DNA from: Dermacentor variabilis
Taxonomy: Eukaryota; Arthropoda; Arachnida; Ixodida; Ixodidae
DNA: 64,000 nucleotides
Reading direction: 5' to 3'
Assembly: GCF_050947875.1 (NCBI RefSeq)
Contig: NC_134568.1
Span: 204,063,017 to 204,127,016, forward strand
Shown in pieces: positions 59,558-61,802 of the stretch. The notes under the pieces were generated by a model. The model did not search any database. It worked only from the letters and a program-made list of their open reading frames with translations, and had not been told where the DNA came from. Position 1 is the stretch's first letter, and every line of letters starts with the position of its first letter. A program made the translations under genes and the position numbers.

Positions 59558-61743
59558 CCGCGCCGATGCTGCGATGAAGAGGACAACGCGAGTATGCATG
59601 GAGCGTTTTTGTCAAGGCACTGTGAGGAAGTCGCAGTTGCGCTCTTTCTTAATAAGACGACCTGCCCCTGTGCCTCCTGAATAGCTACCTACGACCCCTG
59701 TTTTTGACCTTGCGATAAAAGATATTTCATAGCAATGTAGGGACACAGAGGGCACGCTTACGCCTGAATCATCATGTTCGTGTATCAGGAAAGCTTCATG
59801 TATTTCTCGAGCACGTCGCTCTGAGTAGCGTCTCAGGAGCGTACACTTTTCCAAATATGGTGTGCAGCCCCAGTTTCTGCAGTGATCTGCCAGGTGAACT
59901 GAAACTGAGCCCCTGAGCGAGTAAGCGTGTTCTCATAAACGATTATTAGAACATCGGCCAGTTTTCCCTATGTAGCAGCGCCTGCATAAAAACAGTACCT
60001 TACGTACGCCTTTGTATGTGCAGTCAGTAATAGATCGTGCATGTTTCTTGTCACATTCGCGCTTTTTTGCACCTTCTTTGTTCATTCTACAACAAAGAGC
60101 AAAATGTTTATTGTGTGCAGTGGATACAACATTTATTCAATTTTTTCTGCAATCTCTTTTGGCCTATAGGAAATGTTGTGGGGATCGCGGCCTAACTGGA
60201 ATAGTCGTGGTTTGAATCATTACTGTCCTCACTATCTTTTTGCTGTCTCATAGTGGCTAATAACCATTCCGCTATGGAGGTTAACAACGGTGTCGGATAG
60301 CCAGAATGCTGTAGTCGCTGCTGTTGTCCTAGAAAGATTTAATGATGACAAGATCGGTTCAGTGCTGCCTTCAGATACGAATGAGTGATGCTTCGTTTAA
60401 CGAGACTTGAATGGGTGGATGAATAAGCTAAAATGCTTTTGCACGACCTAGGTTCATAGGCCAGCACACCAGGTCTAACCTAAAGTTCAGTTACATGTCC
60501 AAGAACCGCAACTTATGTACGTCGGTTGTGTACGCCGCCCATAGCGCTGTGTGCGTCGTCTCTCCTTTCGTGCTGTCCTTCGCGCTGCTTTTACCGCCTT
60601 CGTCATCCCTACCCTAGGAGCACTTGCGATGGGAAACAATCTTGCATAATCATGTAAGTAGACAGGGTAGACCTATATGTCAATTTTCTCTTGAGCAGTA
60701 GCTCAATTAACTATAAGAAAGCTTGTCTTTTTGAGAAACATTTGCGCTTTTGCAAGCATTTTCATGGTTTCCTCTTCTCTTTCCGGTTCACCTCGCCTCT
60801 GTGCTCCGTGAAGATCGATCACGTCGGCAAACCGTCTTGGCAAGCCCAGATTAAGGGCAAGAAACTATGGACCTTGAAGCCCGTCCCGGAGTGTTATTCG
60901 ACATGCCACGAGCTCCAAGTAATCGTACATCCGGGTGAAATATGTGAGCCCTTTCACCTTTGTCGTTTGTGAATTTGTTATTTTGCGTTGTGCCTGCCTG
61001 AGCTTTTATACAAATATAGATCTTCTTTCAGAGGCACAAGTTTTTACGTGGGCTGCATTTGCGCTGTGTCTACTGAGCAGAACTAAATCAGCAGTTTGAA
61101 GAATGGTCGTGACAACTTTTTGATGCCTGTATGCTTGGATTAAAGGCCAATGCTCTTTCCATTCAGGGACACAAATTAGTGTTAAATACATGGTTATGCG
61201 CAGTGTTAACAAACAGGACATTGCTAAATGCGACAAAAAGCAGAAAAATCGATAGAAATCTTGATATTCTGTACGCACAATGTACCGCAAATGAAACCTA
61301 TTCTGTCTTCCTCTTTTTTTAATGGCGCTGCCGCTAGAAACTGAAATAACCTCACTGCTTGAATATGCAGCCGAAATTTGAGAAGTTCACCATGGAACCC
61401 GATGAGCGAAATCGACGCAGAACCTCCTCTTTTACAAGCTGTGCACCTAGATCAAAAGAAACCTCAAGTTTTTTTTCTTTTGGATTTTGCAGTGCGGTAT
61501 TCCCAAAACATGTGTTTTGGAATGCAGAACTGAATTACACGGTGTGCATTCGGGTAGAAAAACATTTGTGTTTTTGCCATTTAGCCGTTTTATGGTGCCT
61601 GTAGTTTCCTTTTTCCATTTCTTTCTCTTTCTCTCTCTCTCTCTCTTTCTCTTTCAGTTGTTGTGGATTCCAACCTGTGGTACCACAAGACCGAAATTAT
61701 CGGCGACGAACTAAGCATCGCGATTGGTTCGGAGTACGACTAA
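14261..61743 (+). CDS. Membrane-anchored JmjC/cupin-8 2-oxoglutarate oxygenase-like protein (5 exons, 354 aa)
   Basis: Join 14261-14748, 27288-27512, 32358-32493, 60814-60943, 61658-61743; the total of 1,065 nt is 354 codons plus TAA. Intron phases are 2, 2, 0 and 1, and all match. ATG 14261 is the first in-frame ATG after a TGA at 14198. Residues 1-80 are basic, and residues 82-97 form one hydrophobic segment, so a type II (N-in) topology is likely. A CxxC pair is at 140/143. The JmjC/cupin domain runs from about residue 155 to 350. Its iron ligands are H283, D285 and H336, and K300 in the AQIKGKK strand sits where FIH-type enzymes bind 2-oxoglutarate. Family knowledge says such proteins hydroxylate protein side chains; substrate and compartment cannot be read here. 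The lumenal/extracytoplasmic placement of the domain is inference. I do not recognise a specific orthologue name. Confidence 0.88.
15104..15277 (+). mobile_element. 5'-truncated Ruka SINE in intron 1
   Basis: Begins within the B box (GATTCCGGCCACGGCGG) and has the full Ruka body ending in a T run. It lies 0.36 kb after the GC splice donor of exon 1. Confidence 0.8.
15280..17308. other. Intron 1 sequence, no recognisable gene
   Basis: Contains only the GAAA microsatellite. Short frames have no motif. Confidence 0.6.
15965..16027. repeat. (GAAA)n microsatellite
   Basis: About 16 GAAA units in intron 1. Confidence 0.95.
17326..17527 (+). mobile_element. 5'-truncated Ruka SINE with 17-bp target duplication
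   Basis: CTAATTATGTTCATATT at 17309-17325 is repeated exactly at 17528-17544. The SINE begins at GTGTTGGGCTGCTGAGC, so the A box is missing. It shows that truncated copies were themselves retroposed. Confidence 0.88.
17946..19115 (+). mobile_element. I-like LINE, 5'-truncated copy (RNase H, knuckle, 3' UTR)
   Basis: The frame 17948-18346 is RNase H (HICTDG, SLAALRAVVKYL, CDFKAALQSL). Further pieces (GNDLADVAAR near 18440 and MCDSCGTAETIEHIICIC at 18736-18790) complete the C-terminus, which ends LGNRV at 18961. The 3' UTR shares the GGGCAGCAAACTGGAC and GGTTAACCTCCCTGCC blocks with the copy at 20.6-23.3 kb. Confidence 0.82.
19116..20317. other. Intron 1 sequence between LINE copies
   Basis: It has a GC-rich inverted repeat at 19.7-19.8 kb. 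A palindrome around 20095-20125 (CATGCCGTGG...GGCATG) suggests a further small foldback element. Confidence 0.5.
19725..19837. repeat. GC-rich inverted repeat around CAGCAGCGGGC
   Basis: TTACGTCAGCCAGCAGCGGGC near 19730 is inverted at about 19815-19837, and a tandem CAGCCAGCAGCGGGC lies between. Unassigned. Confidence 0.6.
20318..20545 (+). mobile_element. Diverged Ruka-like SINE upstream of LINE
   Basis: GTTGGCTTAGCGTCTATGG and GATTTGATTCCCGGTC mark the tRNA-like head. The body runs to GTGCTTTTAGCACGTAA. It lies about 30 bp before the I-like LINE at 20575. Confidence 0.75.
20575..21696 (+). pseudogene. LINE reverse transcriptase
   Basis: About 373 open codons. From residue 85 on it has the RT fingers and palm: SSPGPDGITYAAL, LIPLLKPGKSP, ALSSCVGKVMERM, AGFRRGRSSIDNV, motif A ALFLDVKSAYD, RGVPQGGVLSP and the catalytic YADD (21469-21480). 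All key residues are intact. The frame ends by a shift at the LGVIIDRDL region near 21690. The true start is lost by 5' truncation. Confidence 0.87.
21744..22787 (+). pseudogene. LINE RT thumb, linker and RNase H
   Basis: A 347-codon frame continuing the RT after a shift. The thumb-linker (LRFLAGKTWG, LQSIQGQALRTCLGLP) precedes RNase H, which has VYTDGPLSE, GSELAALRAAIEYI, FCDSKTALQSL and GNHLADDAAR. The four acidic positions are kept. It ends in a stop before the knuckle, which continues at 22941. Confidence 0.85.
22941..23183 (+). pseudogene. LINE C-terminal knuckle
   Basis: An 80-codon segment with CAKCKCEETISHLLCHCSRF (CxxC...H...C) ending LKATDLSARL. It matches 18721-18963 in the second copy. 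The frame differs from the preceding RNase H frame. Confidence 0.75.
23839..26528 (-). mobile_element. hAT DNA transposon, complete ends, dead transposase
   Basis: Perfect 18-bp terminal inverted repeats (23839-23856 and 26511-26528, starting TAGGGGTGTGCGAA) are flanked by an exact 8-bp duplication, ATTTTAAC (23831-23838 and 26529-26536). Both are hallmarks of hAT elements. The element is 2,690 bp and encodes a degraded transposase on the minus strand. It is inserted inside a palindromic MITE whose two arms lie on either side. Confidence 0.93.
24095..25872 (-). pseudogene. hAT transposase (ZBED-like), frame-broken
   Basis: The N-terminal frame 25872-25474 has a degenerate BED-type finger: SLWRYYTRL, CEC, then TTLRNHVKQHH. 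The middle frame 25336-24950 has the RNase H-like core with YIVTDNCRNI and CFAHTLQLAI. Further on, around 24250-24100, a segment reading ATSVLSERVFSNGRDV is the C-terminal dimerisation region. Several stops and shifts separate them, so it is inactive. Confidence 0.85.
27288..27512 (+). CDS. Exon 2 of JmjC-like gene
   Basis: The acceptor is a pyrimidine-rich tract ending TTCCAG at 27287. The exon reads YAYTGVPVVVSDGASNW onward, the typical 'unwanted ligand pocket entry' strand of cupin-8/JmjC proteins, and ends at WYIG before GTAAGA at 27513. Entry and exit are both phase 2. The translation joins exon 1 without a gap. Confidence 0.9.
27963..28184 (+). mobile_element. Ruka-like SINE in intron 2
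   Basis: CTGGTGGCTTAGCGGCTATGG head, GGAATCTAATCCCGGCC B-box region, an A-run at about 28065, and body ending TTTTGGCACCTAAACTC. No clear target duplication. Confidence 0.8.
28205..28310 (+). other. Short coding-like fragment, unassigned
   Basis: Directly after the Ruka copy, a frame reads NGRLKKQLKRILSENDLAER then RIRVEMAQQRYTGT and stops. Composition is protein-like (amphipathic, charged), but there is no start, splice site or recognised family. Confidence 0.2.
28540..29750. other. Intron 2 sequence, no recognisable gene
   Basis: GA-rich stretch at 29236-29275; otherwise nothing recognised. Confidence 0.6.
29754..29822. repeat. (TTGATA)n and (TTTA)n repeats
   Basis: Four hexamer units then a TTTA run. 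They form the 3' tail of the minus-strand LINE at 29755-32158. Confidence 0.85.
31157..31474 (-). pseudogene. CR1-like RT fragment
   Basis: 105 codons of RT fingers ending in FRKGSSTVTHLTAVIHDFV. The expected SNYRPIS is degenerate (VSYDPIS). The frame is lost before motif A. Confidence 0.72.
31659..32156 (-). pseudogene. CR1-like LINE linker fragment
   Basis: 165 codons with an endonuclease-RT linker comparable in place and type to that at 7118-6522. It ends at the 5' boundary of the element. Confidence 0.65.
32358..32493 (+). CDS. Exon 3 of JmjC-like gene (carries the first iron-binding His)
   Basis: The acceptor TTTTTCCAG ends at 32357 and the donor CAC|GTGAGT is at 32494. The exon encodes SNCNPSVANVLRKHY through FMGSPGYGAHMH. 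Its last codon, CAC, is H283, the histidine of the HxD iron motif. Entry is phase 2 and exit phase 0. The exon lies just downstream of a minus-strand LINE (29755-32158) in intron 2. Confidence 0.9.
32625..32703. repeat. (TAG)n microsatellite
   Basis: About 25 units with one TTG interruption, just upstream of a foldback element at the start of intron 3. Confidence 0.95.
32736..33112. mobile_element. Foldback element copy
   Basis: The inverted pair 32736-32812 and 33036-33112 shares ATTAATCAGCG, ACAACGGAAGACA/TGTCTTCTGTTGT and the GGACGAGCGCTGTCTAACAA block. It belongs to a family with 9855-9892, 13112-13191, 38974-39085 and 51630-51720. It has no ORF. Confidence 0.6.
33405..34112. mobile_element. 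Palindromic MITE, second copy of the family
   Basis: The ends read CCGGGTGAACACC... and ...TGAAACACCCAG, flanked by TA on both sides. Inverted arms share GGCAGATAGCTCAATTCTAG and TCCTTGAGCTGG blocks. The centre (AAACCAGTTTCGAGATATTAA) matches, in reverse, the centre of the 23.8-27.1 kb MITE. No coding capacity. Confidence 0.65.
34113..34874. other. Intron 3 sequence, no recognisable gene
   Basis: Lies between two palindromic elements. Short frames lack motifs. Confidence 0.6.
34875..35953. mobile_element. Large foldback (inverted-repeat) element
   Basis: Two arms of about 400 bp (34875-35290 and 35530-35953) are diverged inverted copies around a spacer of about 230 bp. The outer ends both carry CTAACTTGGGCCAA. 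Inner matches include GAAACATCGGATTA, ATCACGT and AGGCTGTC/GACAGCCT. TA flanks both ends. Its proliferation was presumably non-autonomous (Tc1/mariner-type TA target). No gene is inside; the small frame at 35308-35520 is spacer noise. Confidence 0.7.
36290..36372 (-). mobile_element. tRNA-like SINE head
   Basis: The minus strand has an A-box-like TAGCCCAGTGG and a B-box-like GGTTCGAAACT. The ends pair over 8 of 9 bases (GGCGCTGGT with ACCAACGCC). The anticodon loop would be GGCTTCT with CTT in the centre, but position 33 is not U. It looks like a tRNA-derived SINE head rather than a working tRNA. Confidence 0.5.
36441..37077 (+). repeat. Diverged direct duplication 5' of the small ORF
   Basis: 36441-36583 and 36930-37077 share ordered blocks: GTGA.GAAAGCGG.GAC.TCA, TTAGATTCTA.GGCAG, ATGGATCGGAG-like and GTGTTATCTAG. 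They are probably two copies of the leader of the same repeat gene. The stretch between includes a (GTCC)n-like run at 36749-36764. Confidence 0.5.
37154..37613 (+). pseudogene. Small Arg/Gln/Ala-rich ORF split by a Ruka SINE
   Basis: ATG 37154 starts MGRPHVIRTPEEHEA, which meets the SINE target site. After the SINE the frame resumes at 37450 and runs to TAA at 37611-37613, giving about 68 residues when SINE and one target copy are ignored. It is rich in R, Q and A with RRADAAARAQ and RRIEDPAAYQ segments, reminiscent of tandem basic-helix (STPR-like) repeats. I do not recognise a function. It may be a dispersed tick repeat gene. Confidence 0.4.
37199..37439 (-). mobile_element. Full-length Ruka SINE with 10-bp target duplication, splitting a small ORF
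   Basis: Flanked by CACGAAGCTT at 37189-37198 and 37440-37449. The minus-strand SINE has both boxes and the complete body. It interrupts a small plus-strand reading frame beginning at 37154. Confidence 0.9.
37620..38571. other. Intron 3 sequence, no recognisable gene
   Basis: Overlapping frames at 37979-38425 and 38019-38303 lack motifs. Confidence 0.55.
38974..39085. repeat. Foldback copy inside the mariner element
   Basis: 38974-39000 and 39059-39085 are inverted copies (about 23 of 27 bases match) containing TTTTAGC.ACAGCAGACA. It interrupts the mariner transposase between its N-terminal helix-turn-helix part and the GDQIW catalytic region. Confidence 0.6.
39622..41600 (-). mobile_element. 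RNase H-bearing LINE (I-like), (TCC)n-tailed, 5'-truncated
   Basis: On the minus strand it starts in the RT at the motif A region (LLALHVEKAFDN, about 41580). It passes FCADDITLWA (41315-41290), continues through the 433-codon frame 41198-39897, and ends with a GGA/TCC repeat at 39630-39645. The same tail type ends the copies at 1-530 and 11181-11880. It is inserted in the mariner between NLPK and WFPYYDN. Confidence 0.85.
39897..41198 (-). pseudogene. LINE ORF2 C-terminal half (RT end, RNase H, tail)
   Basis: The 433-codon frame begins just after the RT palm and a one-base shift (the upstream RT frame reads AGMRCAPHKL). It includes an RT thumb segment, then RNase H with YYADASPY, AEAAVIALAL, LTDSQAACRLY and WCPGHEGLRGNEEAD, in which the D, E, D and D residues are kept. 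The C-terminus TYSHLSRLH...CP leads toward a knuckle. The upstream RT is in other frames, so the copy is dead. Confidence 0.82.
41607..41910 (+). repeat. Inverted partial LINE copy abutting the minus-strand LINE
   Basis: It encodes the same stretch (CKEETQLLPNH through IRATC) as 40660-40370 of the minus LINE, but on the opposite strand and with about 5 percent base differences. It is truncated at both ends. The following bases resume mariner sequence. Confidence 0.8.
42807..43485 (-). repeat. 3' LTR (679 bp) of Gmr1-like element
   Basis: It has the same length and ends as the 5' LTR. TATAAAAA is at 43101-43094 and AATAAA at 42984-42979 on the minus strand. A G-rich stretch just above 43485 (C-rich on the plus strand) may serve as the polypurine tract, but it is not a clean purine run. 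Confidence 0.93.
43971..47336 (-). CDS. pol: Pol of Gmr1-like gypsy element: protease-integrase-RT-RNase H
   Basis: An uninterrupted frame of 1,121 codons whose first codon, TTG at 47336, is not a true start; pol is presumably made by frameshift from gag. Residues 30-110 are the protease, with DSAA (35-38) in place of the usual DSGA. The integrase zinc finger is H280, H287, C317 and C320, and its catalytic residues are D350, D409 and E444. RT follows, with D793 and YLDD at 854-857. RNase H has D1005, E1047 and D1072, and the frame ends GLSRSP. Placing integrase before RT is the order of Ty1/copia and, within Ty3/gypsy, of the Gmr1 group. No stop codon or frameshift lies inside. Confidence 0.95.
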   Translation of the reverse strand: MCFFSIGSTDENMKLLEPYMRDLLVKGKECRVLRDSAATMDVVHPSYVEPHMFTGECAWIKQAVEAHSVCLPVAKVLIEGPFGALETEAAVSSMLPPQYPYLFSNRSDHLLREKGLLFGEASVQALTRSKVRELAAKAVVAGPTLSNNEKGSEAQQADIQSTPELNKLESVALKAPDTGEEMPDTGKLEELSTDLLIAPTSDGLDRLLKVSRSALIAEQKKDGSLENVRCNVKEGIARKTSRFVERGGVLYRKYLDRRGVEFDQLIVPQCYRQDLLRLSHGGSWSGHLGVKKTKDRLLQEYYWPGCFRDADHFVRSCDTCQRVGKSGDKSRAPLKLVPIITEPFRRLVIDTVGPLPVTATGYRHILTVICPATKFPEAVPLKELSSVEIFNALLSIFARVGFPAEIQSDQGTVFTSALTTTFLERCGVKLLHSSVYHPQSNSVEKLHSVMKRVLRALCFEHRTDWELCLPGVMFALRTAPHAATGFSPAELVYGRSLRSPLRMLRESWEGRGGDPVVVEYVLKLLERLRRAQELSGEAMTKAQQRAKVYYDRTARARRFEVGDEVMILRTSLNNKLDVQWEGPARIVQKLSDVNYVVSLPGKRKAQQVYHCNLLKPYRHREAVVCMMVTVPEELPVELPGLGSVTNREDTGQVISDLISKAPLSPEQKTELHRLLQEFQGLFSERPGRTSVLTHDIELTSPEPVRSKAYRVSPRQSDIMEAEVKKMLQLGVIEAGESDYTSPLILVEVPGKEPRPCGDYRRLNSITKDQIYPIPNIEERLEKVSSAQFISTLDLVRGYWQVPLTEEASRYAAFISPMGTFRPKVLSFGLKNAPYCFSSLMDKVLRGQQEFALPYLDDVAIFSASWSEHMAHLRAVLTRLREAGLTVKAPKCQLAQAEVVYLGHVIGQGRRRPSEIKVAAVRDFPQPRTKTDIRSFLGVAGYYQRYIPRYSDIAAPLTDALRKSEPQTVVWDETKERAFSALKSALTNQPVLRSPDYTKGFIVQCDASERGMGVVLCQREKGEVEHPVLYASRKLTSREQAYSATEKECACLVWAVQKLSCYLAGSRFIIETDHCPLQWLQTISPKNGRLLRWSLALQQYSFEVRYKKGSLNGNADGLSRSP
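47308..48495 (-). CDS. gag: Gag of Gmr1-like gypsy element with SCAN-like capsid
   Basis: The protein is 395 residues and starts at the ATG at 48495. Residues 1-35 form two helices resembling a SAP motif (LRKPKLLELARELGL). Residues 45-120 are a highly charged E/K/R coiled coil. Residues about 140-300 are the capsid; the part from 205 to 300 resembles the SCAN domain (QEWL, LEQF, LPENVRYWV and an AAELAEEF helix in that order). A CCHC zinc knuckle lies at C367, C370, H375 and C380. Gag would assemble particles and bind the RNA genome. The frame stops at 47308 just past a T8 tract, overlapping pol by 29 nt. Confidence 0.93.
   Translation of the reverse strand: MDLKSLRKPKLLELARELGLDVSDKLRKPELLKAILELEAEDDELSECLETIEERETVKRQERELKEQKEKEERERKEQKEKEERERKEQKEREQQEKKEERDRQHALEMKRLEIEMERARNGSQAHGAGERVLFKMTDLMRPFKLGEDIGLFLVNFERTCEKQGFSRETWPQRLLTLLPGEAADVVARLDREEAKDFDKVKSSLLKKYRLSAEAFRRKFRENEKGRSESYTEFAYRLMSNMQEWLKEEKAFGDHDKVLQCFGLEQFYSRLPENVRYWVLDRPDVCTVAKAAELAEEFVTRRARGAKDGQKGEFGSKFERPKFTPMRAKGNTRSADASGSSATEPKETAAAEAERRKRFEMRQARVCYTCQKPGHFSAQCPETTPKVVFFFNRQH
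48811..49489 (-). repeat. 5' LTR (679 bp) of Gmr1-like element
   Basis: It is a direct repeat of 42807-43485, begins TGTTTGG and ends CAACA on the plus strand, and differs at about four sites. On the element strand a TATAAAAA box (49105-49098) precedes an AATAAA (48988-48983) by about 117 bp, the expected U3-R-U5 layout. Confidence 0.93.
49098..49105 (-). promoter_or_regulatory. TATA box in the 5' LTR
   Basis: It reads TATAAAAA on the minus strand, upstream of the LTR poly(A) signal in the orientation of gag-pol. The identical copy in the 3' LTR would point toward lower coordinates. Confidence 0.55.
49494..51300. other. Intron 3 sequence, no recognisable gene
   Basis: Frames at 50328-50582 and 50453-50695 overlap in different phases and show no domain. 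Confidence 0.55.
51301..51500. other. Assembly gap (200 N)
   Basis: Exactly 200 N, so the true length is unknown. Frames shown through it are meaningless. It lies within intron 3. Confidence 1.
51630..51720. repeat. Short foldback element copy (29-bp inverted repeat)
   Basis: 51630-51658 and 51692-51720 are inverted copies matching at 28 of 29 positions around a 33-base loop containing CCTTGTCCTGTC. It resembles the centre of the 32.7-33.1 kb foldback. Confidence 0.7.
51762..51835 (+). mobile_element. Ruka SINE body fragment
   Basis: TAAAGAACCCAAGGTAGTTCGAATT, then CTCATAACC, follow the spacing of the Ruka 3' body in degenerate form. No head is present. Confidence 0.4.
52310..52338. repeat. 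(TA)n tract at left end of deleted gypsy element
   Basis: Pure TA dinucleotides ending exactly where the LTR fragment begins. Confidence 0.95.
52339..52487 (-). repeat. Partial 3' LTR of deleted gypsy element
   Basis: Direct repeat of 54915-55063 with roughly ten mismatches. It lacks the roughly 33 bases that begin the LTR on the element strand, where it fuses to the RT segment. Confidence 0.75.
52430..54108 (-). pseudogene. Protease and partial RT of deleted gypsy element
   Basis: The 403-codon frame 54108-52897 has an aspartic protease with ALIDTGASVSVIH (intact DTG) followed by GWDFL. It then has the start of RT, ending SSPVVLVRKKDGSV. After frame breaks, the RT continues at 52709-52490 with FGLCNAP-like and YLDD motifs (CYLDDIVVFS). 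The RT stops abruptly at the LTR fragment, so the element cannot encode a complete polymerase. Confidence 0.82.
54057..54934 (-). pseudogene. Gag remnant of deleted gypsy element
   Basis: Two frames (54934-54575 and 54521-54057) cover a degraded gag. The first includes the helical GIGAIAFNALAIKNPATVADIV segment, and the second ends in a single zinc knuckle, CSYCGYRGHIARFC. A break near 54550 separates them. It is followed on the same strand by the protease frame. Confidence 0.75.
54915..55096 (-). repeat. 5' LTR (182 bp) of deleted gypsy element
   Basis: It begins TG and ends CA and shares about 149 bp with 52339-52487. A TGGTGGAGGTGCGGGG stretch begins within two to three bases of its inner end on the minus strand and could be a primer-binding site. 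Confidence 0.75.
55097..55167. repeat. (AT)n tract at right end of deleted gypsy element
   Basis: About 35 AT units directly after the CA end of the LTR. Confidence 0.95.
55170..56590. other. Intron 3 sequence with one LINE fragment
   Basis: Only the knuckle fragment at 55745-55975 is recognised. Confidence 0.55.
55745..55975 (-). mobile_element. LINE C-terminal knuckle fragment
   Basis: 68 codons (55970-55764): FGHFRLTIAYNKH, CAACACGTAEEDIDHVLL and YVQERLRV. The cysteine/histidine spacing and the ED.DH motif fit a LINE tail. It is isolated. Confidence 0.55.
56597..56651. repeat. (AT)n tract at 3' end of RTE element
   Basis: About 27 units abutting the RTE 3' end, perhaps the expanded RTE tail. 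Confidence 0.95.
57753..58340 (-). pseudogene. RTE reverse transcriptase, N-terminal half
   Basis: 195 codons with KRGKAAKEDGVPVDLIKD, KIILIHKRGEVKELKNGRPI and FSQPREQTGFRKGYSTMDHV, diagnostic of RTE. The YADD half lies in disrupted frames below 57753 (a DDIVLF-like stretch at about 57400 is read only with shifts). Confidence 0.8.
58975..59127 (+). mobile_element. I-like LINE 3' tail inserted in RTE element
   Basis: It contains the CT-rich stretch, GAGTAGGGTAGCCAACCAGAC and GGTTAACATCCCTGCC, diagnostic of the 3' UTR of the copies at 19.0 and 23.2 kb. It is flanked on both sides by contiguous RTE endonuclease coding sequence on the opposite strand. Confidence 0.7.
59478..59552. repeat. (AT)n tract at 5' end of RTE element
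   Basis: About 37 units. RTE endonuclease coding stops at its right-hand side boundary, and Penelope-like sequence starts shortly after. Confidence 0.95.
59612..60060 (-). mobile_element. Penelope-like retroelement GIY-YIG endonuclease remnant
   Basis: The minus-strand translation reads KKHARSITDCT, GVRKVLFLCRRCYIGKTGRC, NNRL.EHA, HLADHCRNWGC and RREIHEAFLIHEHDD-like text, then VSVPSVSLHCYE. This is the C-terminal GIY-YIG nuclease of Penelope-like elements with its conserved Cys/His upstream. No RT domain is present. Stops interrupt it near 59930. Confidence 0.72.
60065..60813. other. End of intron 3, no recognisable gene
   Basis: T/C-rich before the exon 4 acceptor; no element recognised. 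Confidence 0.6.
60814..60943 (+). CDS. Exon 4 of JmjC-like gene (HxD aspartate and 2OG-lysine strand)
   Basis: The acceptor is ...TCCGTGAAG; its polypyrimidine tract is weak near the AG but T/C-rich upstream (60765-60805). The first codons, ATC GAT, supply I284 and D285 and complete HxD. The next strand, WQAQIKGKKLW, is diagnostic of cupin-8 domains. The donor is GTGAGC at 60944, phase 1. Confidence 0.88.
61658..61743 (+). CDS. Exon 5 of JmjC-like gene (distal iron His and stop)
   Basis: A long CT tract ending TTTCAG at 61657 precedes the exon. It completes F327 and reads VVDSNLWYHKTE, where H336 is the distal iron ligand. The frame ends in TAA at 61741-61743. With intron 4 of only 714 bp, this is the compact end of the gene. 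Confidence 0.9.
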
Positions 61744-61796
61744 TGTGGTCGTCTTATCCTCTTCTGCTTCTTTGTGGCCTAGTGAATATTAATTCG

Positions 61797-61802
61797 AATA
61801 AA
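61797..61802 (+). promoter_or_regulatory. Poly(A) signal AATAAA of the JmjC-like gene
   Basis: A canonical AATAAA lies 54 bases after the stop codon, which suggests a very short 3' UTR. The cleavage site is not visible. Confidence 0.6.
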
